Position numbers and translations under genes: made by a program
The notes under the pieces: model-generated
What the model was told of the DNA's origin: nothing
Seen by the model: the letters and a program-made list of their open reading frames with translations, nothing else
The model's database searches: none
Assembly: GCA_963605115.1 (NCBI GenBank)
Contig: CAVCTM010000015.1
Location: forward strand, 1 to 30,724
Reading direction: 5' to 3'
Source of the DNA: SVKR01 sp963605115
Lineage (GTDB): Bacteria > Bacillota > Clostridia > Oscillospirales > Oscillospiraceae
Length of the DNA: 30,724 bases
Shown here: positions 1 to 8,382 of the stretch, piece by piece
Layout of the letters: every line of letters begins with the position of its first letter
Position numbering within the stretch: position 1 is the first letter of the stretch

Positions 1-743
1 AGCAGGCAGTTCTCCTCGTAGAACTTGTTCATCTTGCCCATGACGATCTTCTCCTTGACGGCGGCGGGCTTGTCTGCCATCTTCGGGTCCTGATCCATCA
101 GCGCGAGCGCGATCTTCTTCTCCTCGGCGAGCACGTCCTCAGTGACCTGGCTCTTGTCCCAGAAGCGGGGCGCGAGCGCGGCGATCTGCATCGCGACGTC
201 CTTGCCGATCTCGGTGGCGTCGATGCCGCCCTCGACGGCGAGGTTCACGAGCACGCCGATCTTGCCGCCGGCGTGGACATAAGCGACGCTGGTGTTCTTG
301 TCGAAGCGGGCGAAGCGACGGATCTGGAGATTCTCACCGATGCTCATGACCTTTTCGGGCATGGTCTCGGCGACGGTCAGATCGCTGCCGGGATACTTGC
401 AGAGCATCAGCGCGTCGACATCGGCGGGAGCATCCTTCAGGACGACCTTGCAGATATCCTTCACGAAGGCGACGAACAGCTCGCTCTTGGCGCAGAAGTC
501 GGTCTCGCAGTTGACCTCGACCACGGCGCCGGCGCCGCACTTTTCGCAGACCTCGGCGTAAGCCATGCCTTCCGCCGCGATGCGACCGGCCTTCTTTGCG
601 GCCTTCGCGAGGCCCTTTTCACGCAGCCACTCGACTGCCTTGTCCATATCGCCGTCGGTCTCGGTGAGCGCCTTCTTGCAGTCCATCATGCCGACGTTGG
701 TCATTTCGCGGAGCGTCTTGACATCCTGAGCGGTAAAAGCCAT
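1..743 (-). CDS. tsf: Elongation factor Ts, 3' end cut by window edge
   Basis: EF-Ts is the cytoplasmic nucleotide exchange factor that regenerates EF-Tu-GTP. About 247 residues are present from the start at 743. The protein opens with MAFTAQDVKTLREMTNVGMM, and the classic N-terminal UBA-like segment with DCKKAL and a later AAKKAGRIAAEG follows. The core domain continues to FYEENCL at the window edge, and roughly 50-60 C-terminal residues are missing compared with Firmicutes homologues. The start is fixed by an AGGAGG ribosome binding site 9 nt upstream. The gene lies 20 nt downstream of rpsB, so the two are co-transcribed as in most bacteria. The usual next gene, pyrH, would lie outside this window, but a pyrH copy is found at 24180 on the other strand. 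The family assignment is certain. No sequence anomaly is seen apart from the truncation by the window. Confidence 0.97.
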   Translation of the reverse strand, partial: MAFTAQDVKTLREMTNVGMMDCKKALTETDGDMDKAVEWLREKGLAKAAKKAGRIAAEGMAYAEVCEKCGAGAVVEVNCETDFCAKSELFVAFVKDICKVVLKDAPADVDALMLCKYPGSDLTVAETMPEKVMSIGENLQIRRFARFDKNTSVAYVHAGGKIGVLVNLAVEGGIDATEIGKDVAMQIAALAPRFWDKSQVTEDVLAEEKKIALALMDQDPKMADKPAAVKEKIVMGKMNKFYEENCL

Positions 744-763
744 AGTATGTGTCCTCCTTCGAA

Positions 764-1501
<738 letters not shown>

Positions 1502-1609
1502 TACGTTTTTTCCTCCAAATTTCAGTTTTTTTACCTCTGGGGCGCTCAACCCCTCCGCCAAGCGAGTCGCCACCGACGGAAGGTCCTTCCCCATGCGTAA
1601 TGCTCCGGT

Positions 1610-1638
1610 ATTATAGCAGAATTATCCCCGGATTTCAA
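1610..1638 (-). promoter_or_regulatory. Promoter of rpsB-tsf
   Basis: On the minus strand, TTGAAA (1633-1638) is followed after exactly 17 nt by TATAAT (1610-1615). This is a near-perfect sigma-A promoter and fits a strongly expressed ribosomal operon. It lies only about 18 nt beyond the stop codon of the MATE gene, with no terminator between them. Confidence 0.88.
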
Positions 1639-1656
1639 GTGCAAAATACCGATTTT

Positions 1657-2997
1657 TCAAGCTTTTTTGTCCTTTTTCCGCAGCGCGGCGTAAGCGACGA
1701 CGCAGATGAGGGCGCTGAGGAGCGAGCCGGCGGCGGTGGCGAGACCCATGGGCAGCAGCGTGTCCGGAAAGGCGGTCGAGGTCCAGTAAGCGCCGGGGAT
1801 GCGCACGAGCGCGATGGCGAGGATGTTGTGCAGGAACGACAGCCCGCTTTTGCCGCAGGCGCAGAAATAGCCGCTGAAGCAGAAGTGGACGCCCGCGAAC
1901 ACGCAGTCCCAGACGTAGCCGCGCAGATACTGCCCGCCGGCGCGGACGACCGCCGCGGCGTCGTCGGCGTCCGTGAAGAGCGCCACGATGTCCTCCGCGG
2001 CGAAGCGCACGACCGCCGCGGCGCAGAGCCCGAAGCCCACGGCGGCGCAGATCGCATAGCCGAGCGTCCGCCGCGCCCGCTCCGGCTTGCCCGCGCCGAG
2101 ATTCTGGGCGCCGAGCGCCGAGACCGCGGAGAGCAGCGACGAGGGCACGAGGAAGAGGAAGCTGATGAATTTTTCCACGATGCCGACCGCGGCGGCGTCG
2201 CTGAGTCCGCGGCGGTTCGCGATGACGGTGATGAGCAAAAACGCGACCTGAATGAGCCCGTCCTGCGCCGCGACGGGGAGCCCGACGCGCAGCAGAGAGC
2301 CCATCACGTCCCGGTCCGGGCGCAGGTCCGCGCGCCGGAGCCCAAGGCTGCGCCGCCGCAGCACCACGGCGAGCGAGACGGCGACGCTCACCGCCTGCGA
2401 GATCGTCGTGCCGAGCGCCGCACCCGCCGGTCCGAGGGCGAGCGGACCCATAAAGAGCAGGTCCAGCCCGATGTTGACCGCGCAGGCGACGGCGACGAAG
2501 AGCATGGGGCTCTTGCTGTCGCCGAGTCCGCGGAACACGGCGCTGATGACATTGTACGCCGTGATGAACGGGATACCGAGGAAGCAGATGCGCAGGTAGC
2601 GCACCGTGCCCTCCATTGCCTCCGGCGGCGTGCTCATCACCGCGGCGATGGGGCGCGCGAGCGCGGTCAGCAGTGCGGTCAGCCCGACCGCGACGCTGGC
2701 GAAGAGCGTCACCGTGCCGCCCACGGCGCGCGCCGCCGCGGGTCTGTCCCCCGCTCCGACGGCGCGCCCGACCGCCACGGTCGTGCCCATCGCGAGCCCG
2801 ACGAGCATCACCGTCACCATATGCATCACCTGCGAGCCGATGGACACCGCCGTCGTGCTCGCGACGCCCTCGAAGCGCCCGATGATGAAAAGGTCCGCCA
2901 GCCCGTAGAGCGTCTGGAGAAAATAAGAGAGCAGATAGGGCAGCGAAAAAAGCGCCAGATTCCGCGCCACCCCGCCGCTCGTGAGGTTTCTTTCCAT
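1657..2997 (-). CDS. MATE family multidrug/polyspecific efflux transporter
   Basis: This is a 446-residue polytopic inner-membrane protein of the MATE family, which exports drugs or metabolites using Na+ or H+ gradients. The N-terminal part reads ALFSLPYLLSYFLQTLYGLAD followed by an IIGRF-type motif, typical of MATE helix 1. The rest shows about 12 hydrophobic segments in two homologous halves, with the second half starting near GLPVAAQDG. The substrate cannot be told from sequence. The reading frame extends upstream to 3126, but ATG 2997 is chosen. It has AAGAAGG about 8 nt upstream and lies just after a promoter, and the extension is not MATE-like. The gene appears monocistronic but runs into the rpsB promoter without a terminator, so readthrough into rpsB is possible. 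Confidence 0.9.
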   Translation of the reverse strand: MERNLTSGGVARNLALFSLPYLLSYFLQTLYGLADLFIIGRFEGVASTTAVSIGSQVMHMVTVMLVGLAMGTTVAVGRAVGAGDRPAAARAVGGTVTLFASVAVGLTALLTALARPIAAVMSTPPEAMEGTVRYLRICFLGIPFITAYNVISAVFRGLGDSKSPMLFVAVACAVNIGLDLLFMGPLALGPAGAALGTTISQAVSVAVSLAVVLRRRSLGLRRADLRPDRDVMGSLLRVGLPVAAQDGLIQVAFLLITVIANRRGLSDAAAVGIVEKFISFLFLVPSSLLSAVSALGAQNLGAGKPERARRTLGYAICAAVGFGLCAAAVVRFAAEDIVALFTDADDAAAVVRAGGQYLRGYVWDCVFAGVHFCFSGYFCACGKSGLSFLHNILAIALVRIPGAYWTSTAFPDTLLPMGLATAAGSLLSALICVVAYAALRKKDKKA

Positions 2998-3033
2998 GGG
3001 AGTGCCTTCTTTATAAAATAACAGATACGGGAA

Positions 3034-3062
3034 AGGATAGCATATTTGGCGCGAAAAATCAA
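3034..3062 (-). promoter_or_regulatory. Promoter of the MATE gene
   Basis: TTGATT (3057-3062), a 17-nt spacer and TATCCT (3034-3039) are read on the minus strand. The -10 is preceded by TG-C, an extended -10. The leader to the ATG is about 30 nt. Confidence 0.68.
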
Positions 3063-3106
3063 GCGCTGCTCCGAGGGGACTCCGGCGGCGGCGTAAGATT
3101 TGATTT

Positions 3107-3128
3107 GAACGCGCCTGCGGGCGCATTC
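3107..3128. repeat. Small GC hairpin (GCGCC-type)
   Basis: The plus strand holds CGCGCC TGCG GGCGC, a short palindrome. Very similar small hairpins occur at 25039-25058 and at the gene-proximal end of the three large repeats (20550, 23186, 30559). The rest of the 3000-3200 gap holds only the MATE promoter and the hydratase terminator. Confidence 0.45.
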
Positions 3129-3159
3129 AATATCTAAAGCCCCCCGCCCGACACGCGCA

Positions 3160-3189
3160 AAAAGAGCCCGGCTTTCGCCGGGCTCTTTT
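3160..3189 (-). terminator. Intrinsic terminator of the oleate hydratase gene
   Basis: A 9-bp stem GAGCCCGGC/GCCGGGCTC with loop TTTC (3164-3185) is flanked by A5 and T4, so it can act in both directions. On the minus strand it lies about 15 nt after the hydratase stop codon and ends in TTTTT. Confidence 0.9.
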
Positions 3190-3200
3190 CGGATATCCGA

Positions 3201-4994
3201 TCACTCGATCAGTCCGCTTTCGCGGAGCAGGAGCTCGATGTCGGTGCCCTTGATCTTCTTCAGGACCACCTTCAGCATCTCCTTCTCCTTGAAGGTCAGC
3301 TTGATATCCGTGACAGGACGCTTGTCGATGGCGTAATAGCAGGCGCGCAGCAGCTCGCGGACGTCGTACTTGCTGCCCCAGACTTCAGGGACGCCGCGGT
3401 CGACGTTCAGCAGGGTGTAAACGCTCTCCATGCCGGTGCGCATGGAATACTCAGTCGTGAAAATGGTGTCGCGCGGGGTCTCGGCGAACTGGCCGAGGAA
3501 GGCGAAGTTCACGGCGCCGTCGGGGACGATGCGCGGGCGGTCGGAGTTCTTGCGCGGCTGGAAGAAGGCGTTGATATAGGGCATAAAGCAGGTCGTCGTG
3601 TTGCACTCGTCCTTCGCCAGCGCCTCGATCCGGTCAGCCGGCACGCCGATGTGGTAGAGCCACTCGCGGCAGATCTCCTCGCCGGTGCATTCGCGCATCG
3701 GCTTTTTCACGTAGCTGCCCTCGCGGTCCGTGTGCAGACCGTAGAGCCAGACGAGCACGGTGTTGGGGTCCTGGCTCTTGAACTGCGGCTGGCGGTTGAT
3801 GGTCCAGGAGAGATACCAGTTCTCGCTGCTGTCGCGCACGGTGACGATGCCGCCGGTCGTGACCTTGCCGGCGCGCGGGTCGCGCTTGCAGATGCGCATG
3901 ATGTGCTGGATGATCTCCTCATTGGAGGTGGCGACGGTGGCGCTCATCCAGTTCGTGGCTTCCACGTCGGAGCAGAAGGCGTCCGGATTGCCGTATTCGC
4001 CGTGGGTGGCCTGCGCCGCGATCGCCTTCCACATATCCCAGCTCTCGCCGCAGCCGTTCTTCACGCCGCTGAGGTCCGGGGCATGGGTCTGGTCGCCGTA
4101 GCAGGAGGTATCGGTGCAGCAGCCGTTTGTGATGAACACGAGATCGTCCTCAACGAGGTCGATGCTCTGCGCTGCGCCGTCCTTGACATACTCGATCCGG
4201 CGGGCGACGCGCCTGCCGTCCACGTTTTCGATGACGACGTTCTTCACATCGAAGCCGTACTCGATCTTCACGCCGCGGCTCTCCAGATACTTCACGAGGG
4301 GCAGTATCATGCTCTCGTACTGGTTATATTTCGTGAAGCGCAGGGCGCTGAAGTCGGGCAGGCCGTCGATGTGGTGGACATAGCGGCAGAGGTAGCGCTT
4401 CATCTCCAGCGCGCTGGACCAGCGCTGGAAGGCGAACATCGTCTGCCAGTAGAGCCAGAAGTTGGTCTCCCAGAAGCTCTCAGGCAGCACGTCGGAGATC
4501 TTCTTGTCCTCCAGCTGGTCCTCCGGGGTGATGAACAGCTGGGAGAGGGCGAGCGCGCTGTCGCGGTCGAGGGTGAACTTCCTGTCCGTGTGGGCGTCCT
4601 CGCCGCAGCGGACGGTGGCGCGGCAGAGGGAGTAGTTCGGGTCGACCTTGTTCAGGTAATAGTACTCATCGAGCACGGACTGACCCGGATGCTCCAGACT
4701 CGGCACATCGCGGAAGACGTCCCACATGACCTCGAAATGGTTGTCCATCTCGCGGCCGCCGCGCATGAAGAAGCCCTTCGTGACGTCGCGGTAGCCGTCG
4801 CAGCTGCCGCCGGCGAGCTCCAGCTTCTCCAGCAGGTGGATGTGCTCGCCCTTCATCTGGCCGTCGCGGACGAGGTAAAACGCCGCGGTCAGTCCGGCAA
4901 GACCGGTGCCGATGATGTAAGCGGACTTTTTGTCCACATCCTTCGGCTTTTCGGGGCGGACAAAGGATTCATAGGTTCCGGCAGAGTAATACAT
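3201..4994 (-). CDS. ohyA: Oleate hydratase (MCRA family, FAD-dependent)
   Basis: The 597-residue product belongs to the myosin-cross-reactive antigen family. These enzymes add water to the cis-9 double bond of unsaturated fatty acids, converting oleate to 10-hydroxystearate. In gut bacteria this is viewed as detoxification of host or dietary fatty acids. A dinucleotide-binding motif GTGLAG sits at residues 29-34. The conserved RGGREM follows at 78-83, with Glu82 aligning with the catalytic Glu reported for the Staphylococcus aureus enzyme. The length matches the family norm of about 590. The start at 4994 is chosen because GGAGG lies 9 nt upstream; the longer frame to 5042 runs through the promoter. 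The gene has its own promoter (5038-5065) and terminators on both sides, so it is monocistronic. A TetR-type gene lies directly upstream and is the obvious candidate regulator. The preferred fatty acid cannot be predicted. Confidence 0.95.
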   Translation of the reverse strand: MYYSAGTYESFVRPEKPKDVDKKSAYIIGTGLAGLTAAFYLVRDGQMKGEHIHLLEKLELAGGSCDGYRDVTKGFFMRGGREMDNHFEVMWDVFRDVPSLEHPGQSVLDEYYYLNKVDPNYSLCRATVRCGEDAHTDRKFTLDRDSALALSQLFITPEDQLEDKKISDVLPESFWETNFWLYWQTMFAFQRWSSALEMKRYLCRYVHHIDGLPDFSALRFTKYNQYESMILPLVKYLESRGVKIEYGFDVKNVVIENVDGRRVARRIEYVKDGAAQSIDLVEDDLVFITNGCCTDTSCYGDQTHAPDLSGVKNGCGESWDMWKAIAAQATHGEYGNPDAFCSDVEATNWMSATVATSNEEIIQHIMRICKRDPRAGKVTTGGIVTVRDSSENWYLSWTINRQPQFKSQDPNTVLVWLYGLHTDREGSYVKKPMRECTGEEICREWLYHIGVPADRIEALAKDECNTTTCFMPYINAFFQPRKNSDRPRIVPDGAVNFAFLGQFAETPRDTIFTTEYSMRTGMESVYTLLNVDRGVPEVWGSKYDVRELLRACYYAIDKRPVTDIKLTFKEKEMLKVVLKKIKGTDIELLLRESGLIE

Positions 4995-5037
4995 AATTTT
5001 TGACCTCCATAAGAATTTGTTTTCTTTTGATGGTCCT

Positions 5038-5065
5038 ATCATAACCGGAACAGGCGCGGTTTCAA
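5038..5065 (-). promoter_or_regulatory. Promoter of ohyA with possible operator
   Basis: TTGAAA (5060-5065), a 16-nt spacer and TATGAT (5038-5043) are read on the minus strand. An inverted repeat AACCG-N9-CGGTT (5043-5061) fills the spacer and is a candidate TetR operator. The promoter itself is well supported. The operator is inference only. Confidence 0.72.
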
Positions 5066-5073
5066 ACGGTCAG

Positions 5074-5106
5074 AAAAAGCCCCGTGAGGAAAAATCCATC
5101 ACGGGG
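5074..5106 (-). terminator. Intrinsic terminator of the tetR operon
   Basis: The stem CCCCGTGA/TCACGGGG (5080-5087 with 5099-5106) has an 11-nt loop and is followed on the minus strand by CTTTTT. It lies about 22 nt after the tetR stop and separates that operon from ohyA. Confidence 0.9.
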
Positions 5107-5128
5107 CGGAATTCTGTAAAAAATTTTA

Positions 5129-5707
5129 TCAAACGGGCGGTTTTGTAAGGCTGTCCGTCCGGAAGCGCGCGAGCGCGGCGGCGACGGTGCCTTCGATGCA
5201 GAGCGCGAGGCGGCGGACGATCTCCGCCGGGTCGCCGCGCATGTCGTCCGCCACCCAGTCGAGCATGAGACCGACGAACATATAAGAATACGTCTTCGCG
5301 ATGAACGCGCGGTCGTCCTCCCGGACGCAAAGCCCCGCCGCTTCCTCCTCCACGACGCCGCGGACGAGCCCGTCCGTCAGCGAGATGAGGTACTGCTCCA
5401 CCCGCTCGCGTCCGACGCAGCGGTAGACGTTCATGACGAAGGGCTTATTCTCCCGCACGGCGCAGAAGATCTGGAGGAAGCCCTCCTCCCAGGTGTCGTG
5501 GGTGCGCTTTTCCTGAAGCGCGTCGGCGGCATCCTGAAGGCATGCCCACTCCACGAGGTCGTAGATGTCCTTGAAGTGGTAGTAAAACGTCATGCGGCTG
5601 ATGCCGCAGTCGTCGGTGATGTCGCTGATGGTGATCTTGTTCAGCGGCTTTTGCAGCAGAAGGCGCTTGAGCGACTGCTCCAGCGCGCGCTTCGTGATCT
5701 GGGACAT
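5129..5707 (-). CDS. TetR/AcrR family transcriptional regulator
   Basis: This 192-residue regulator has an N-terminal helix-turn-helix at about residues 8-50. It includes ITISDITDDCGISRMTFYYH, the typical TetR recognition segment followed by HFKDIYDL. The C-terminal two thirds is a helical ligand-binding and dimerisation domain resembling the TetR_C_8 group, judged from its overall pattern only. The start at 5707 lies 3 nt after the stop of the upstream CNNM gene, so it is the last gene of a three-gene operon and probably translationally coupled. It ends at a strong terminator, and the next gene is oleate hydratase. By position I infer it senses fatty acids or acyl-CoA and represses ohyA. It could instead regulate its own operon. 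Confidence 0.88.
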   Translation of the reverse strand: MSQITKRALEQSLKRLLLQKPLNKITISDITDDCGISRMTFYYHFKDIYDLVEWACLQDAADALQEKRTHDTWEEGFLQIFCAVRENKPFVMNVYRCVGRERVEQYLISLTDGLVRGVVEEEAAGLCVREDDRAFIAKTYSYMFVGLMLDWVADDMRGDPAEIVRRLALCIEGTVAAALARFRTDSLTKPPV

Positions 5708-5710
5708 AGC

Positions 5711-6982
5711 TTACTTGTCCTTTCCGTCCTCCGCGGGCTGTTCCTCCCGCCGGACGAGCACGCGCTCGACGCGCAAACCGTCCATTTTCAGCACCGTTAC
5801 CGTCAGCTGCTCCCACCGGAAGCTGTCGCCCTCGGCGGGGAAGGAGCCGAACATCTCCAGCGTCCAGCCGCCGACGGTGCTGCTCTCGGTCTCGAACTCG
5901 TCCTCGCTCAGCCCCAGCAGCTCGGTGAAGTCGCCGATGCTCATGTCGCCGTCCAGCTCCCAGACGCCGTCCGAGCGCTCCACGACCTCCTCCTCCACCT
6001 CGTCCGTCTCGTCCCAGATCTCGCCGACGATCTGCTCCAGCACGTCCTCCATCGTGACGATGCCGCAGACGCCGCCGTATTCGTCCGTGACGACGGCGAG
6101 GTGCTGCTTGCAGCGGCGCAGCTGCTCTAAAACGGCGGGCAGCTTCGTCGTTTTGTAGACAAAGCAGGGCTTCATGATCATGCTGCGCAGCGGCGGGCGC
6201 TTTTGCTCGCTGAGCGCCTTGAAAAAGCGGTTTAAGTGCAATATGCCGACAATGTTGTCGATGCTGCCCTCATAGACCGGGATACGGCTGTAATTGGACT
6301 GGCAGGCGACATCGTAAATGGTCTTCCAGTCGTCGTCCACATCCACGGCAGCGATGTCCACGCGGCTCGTCATGACCTCGCTGACGCTGATCTCGTCGAA
6401 GTCCAGCGCCGCCTGAAGCAGCTCGCTGCGGTCCACGTCGATGACCGCCTCGTCCTCGGCGGTCTCGATGATGCTCTGCAGCTCCTCCACCGCGGCGTCG
6501 GACCCGTCCTCCGGCTGTTCGCCGCGCAGCGGCTTCGTGATGAGCTTCACGAGCCCGACGACGAGCGCCGTCAGCGGTTTCAGGAGAATGCGCAGTCCGG
6601 AGATGATGGGCGAAACGAGCAGCGCGATGCGGTTTGCGTTGTGCTTCGCGACGATCTTCGGCATCGTCTCGCCGAAGATGATGACCGTCGCCGTGACGAT
6701 GACGGTGCTCAGCCATGCATACTGCTCGCCGAAGGCGGCGATGGTGATAACGCTGCCGAGGGAGCTGACGGCGATGTTGACGAAGTTGTTGCCGATCAGA
6801 ATGGCGCTCAGCGCGTCGTCATAGCGGTCGATGGCGCGCACGGCGAGCGCCGCGGCGCGGCTGCCGGACTCCGCCTGATTTTCCAGCCGGAGGCGGTTTG
6901 CGGAGGAGAGCGCCATCTCCGACGCGGAGAAGAACGCGCTCAGCGCAACGCAGGCGATGGCGGCGATGATCTGGCTCGTCAT
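5711..6982 (-). CDS. CNNM/CBS/CorC-HlyC domain membrane protein, copy A
   Basis: This 423-residue protein has the layout of the CorC/HlyC (UPF0053) family: an N-terminal CNNM transmembrane domain of about 170 residues, a CBS pair at roughly 200-320, and a C-terminal CorC_HlyC transporter-associated domain at about 340-415. Visible signatures include FFSASEMALSSANRLRL near the start, IIFGETMPK in the membrane domain, RIPVYEGSIDNIVGILH in the CBS region and VVTDEYGGVCGIVTMEDVLE. Family members are linked to Mg2+ and Co2+ export, and the CBS pair usually binds ATP-Mg. The older name hemolysin is misleading. It overlaps the upstream paralogue by 4 nt (ATGA) and is followed by tetR after 3 nt. The substrate ion is not determinable. 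Confidence 0.92.
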   Translation of the reverse strand: MTSQIIAAIACVALSAFFSASEMALSSANRLRLENQAESGSRAAALAVRAIDRYDDALSAILIGNNFVNIAVSSLGSVITIAAFGEQYAWLSTVIVTATVIIFGETMPKIVAKHNANRIALLVSPIISGLRILLKPLTALVVGLVKLITKPLRGEQPEDGSDAAVEELQSIIETAEDEAVIDVDRSELLQAALDFDEISVSEVMTSRVDIAAVDVDDDWKTIYDVACQSNYSRIPVYEGSIDNIVGILHLNRFFKALSEQKRPPLRSMIMKPCFVYKTTKLPAVLEQLRRCKQHLAVVTDEYGGVCGIVTMEDVLEQIVGEIWDETDEVEEEVVERSDGVWELDGDMSIGDFTELLGLSEDEFETESSTVGGWTLEMFGSFPAEGDSFRWEQLTVTVLKMDGLRVERVLVRREEQPAEDGKDK

Positions 6983-8256
6983 ACCGCCTCACCCCCTTCC
7001 GGGGCGTCGTCCCGCCGGATGCGCAGCGTCAGGATGCGGCGCTGGTCCAGCTTTTCGACCGTTACGCAAAGACCGTTATAATGGAAGCTGTCCCCCTCCG
7101 TGGGGAGGGAGTCGAACTGCTCATAGGTCCATTCGCCGAGCAGCTTATGCTCAAAGTCAAATTTGTCCGGGTCCTCGTAGTCCATAAATTCAAACGCGGT
7201 CTCCACGTCCACGCCGGCGTCGAAGGAGAAGCTGCCGTCGGGGTTTTTGACGCAGGTCTCCACAACAATGTCCTCCTCGTCCCAGATCTCGCCGACGAGC
7301 TCTTCGAGGATGTCCTCGACCGTCACGATGCCGAGCGTTCCGCCGTAATTGTCCGTCACGACCGCCATGTTCAGCTTTTTGCTGCTCATCGCGGGCAGCA
7401 GCTCGTCGATATTCGTGCTCTGGTGGACGAAATAGGGCTCGTCGAGCAGGCTGCGCAGGTCGATGTGCTCATGGTCTTCCAGCCATGCGCGGATATATTT
7501 GCGGATGTGGAGAATGCCGATAATGTTGTCGATGCTGCCCTCGTAGACGGGCACGCGGCTGTGGCGCAGGGTGCGGATGCGCTCCATGATACGCTCCGGC
7601 GGGGTCTCCACGTCGAAGGCGACGACGTCCACGCGCGCGGTGAGGATGCTCTCCACCGTCACGTCCGCAAAGCTGAGCGCGCTGCTGACGAGCTCGCCCT
7701 GCTCGGCGTCCAGCTCGCCGCCGTCGGTCATGTTCTCGATGATGTCGTAGAGCTCATCCTCCGTGACCGTGACCTCCGGGTCGCCCTTCGTGAGCTTCGC
7801 CGCGGCGGAGCCGATGGCGGTCAGCACGGCGGAGACGGGGGTGAAGACGGTCATGAAAAAGCGCAGGGACGATGCCGTTGCGAGCGAGAGGCGCTCGCTG
7901 TATTTTTTCGCGATGCTCTTCGGCAGCATCTCGCCGACGAAGAACACGACCAGCGTCGTGATGAAGGTGCTGAGCGTCACCGCGCTGTCGCCCCAGCGCC
8001 GGTGGACCAGCACGGTGACATAGCTCGCCGCGCTCAGGTGGACGATGTTGGTGCCGACCAGGATCGTGGTGATCGCCTTGTCGAAGTGCTCGGTGATGTA
8101 GACCGCCGTTTTCGCCCGCCGGTCCCCCCGCTCCGCGGCGTTTTTCAGCCGGATGCGGTTGACCGAGGCAAACGACGTTTCGCATACGGCAAAGTATGCG
8201 GCGCAGAAAAGCAGTGCAAGGATGATAATGGCAGAGAATATACTGTCGCCATCCAT
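6979..8256 (-). CDS. CNNM/CBS/CorC-HlyC domain membrane protein, copy B
   Basis: This 425-residue paralogue of the next gene has the same three-part layout. The membrane domain begins MDGDSIFSAIIILALLFCAA and holds AVCETSFASVNRIRL and FFVGEMLPKSIAKKYS. The CBS pair includes RVPVYEGSIDNIIGILHIRK and VVTDNYGGTLGIVTVEDILE, and a CorC_HlyC domain ends the protein. The very similar motifs in both genes indicate a tandem duplication. CNNM proteins dimerise, so the pair may form a heteromer, but that is inference. It is the first gene of the operon. Its promoter is at 8296-8324, and the nearest Shine-Dalgarno (AGGAG) is about 15 nt from the ATG, rather far. That may mean weak initiation. Confidence 0.92.
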   Translation of the reverse strand: MDGDSIFSAIIILALLFCAAYFAVCETSFASVNRIRLKNAAERGDRRAKTAVYITEHFDKAITTILVGTNIVHLSAASYVTVLVHRRWGDSAVTLSTFITTLVVFFVGEMLPKSIAKKYSERLSLATASSLRFFMTVFTPVSAVLTAIGSAAAKLTKGDPEVTVTEDELYDIIENMTDGGELDAEQGELVSSALSFADVTVESILTARVDVVAFDVETPPERIMERIRTLRHSRVPVYEGSIDNIIGILHIRKYIRAWLEDHEHIDLRSLLDEPYFVHQSTNIDELLPAMSSKKLNMAVVTDNYGGTLGIVTVEDILEELVGEIWDEEDIVVETCVKNPDGSFSFDAGVDVETAFEFMDYEDPDKFDFEHKLLGEWTYEQFDSLPTEGDSFHYNGLCVTVEKLDQRRILTLRIRRDDAPEGGEAV

Positions 8257-8295
8257 AACGGAAAAATCACACTCCTAAAAATATAGTTACCGTTA

Positions 8296-8324
8296 AATAT
8301 AGCATGGTTTTTCCAAAGAGTCAA
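8296..8324 (-). promoter_or_regulatory. Promoter of the CNNM-CNNM-tetR operon
   Basis: TTGACT (8319-8324), a 17-nt spacer and TATATT (8296-8301) are read on the minus strand. The position is about 40 nt upstream of the first start codon, after the terminator of the preceding operon. Confidence 0.85.
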
Positions 8325-8343
8325 GACGGACGGAGCGGGAACA

Positions 8344-8376
8344 AGGCAAAGCCGCCGCCCGGCGTCGGGCGGCGGC
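8344..8376 (-). terminator. Terminator of the sugar-catabolism operon
   Basis: A perfect 11-bp stem GCCGCCGCCCG/CGGGCGGCGGC (8351-8361 with 8366-8376) with a 4-nt loop lies 6 nt after the FGGY kinase stop. The T-tract on the minus strand is poor (TTTGCCTTG), so termination may be incomplete or need help. Confidence 0.65.
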
Positions 8377-8382
8377 TTACTT

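Noticed and set aside
1502..1594. Upstream ATG at 1594 for rpsB
   Set aside because: It lies in the leader and lacks the proper ribosome binding site. The S2 family start is at 1501 with GGAGG.
3651..5003. Long open frame (450 codons) opposite the oleate hydratase gene
   Set aside because: It is a codon-bias shadow in GC-rich DNA. The other strand encodes a well-conserved full-length enzyme with promoter and terminator.
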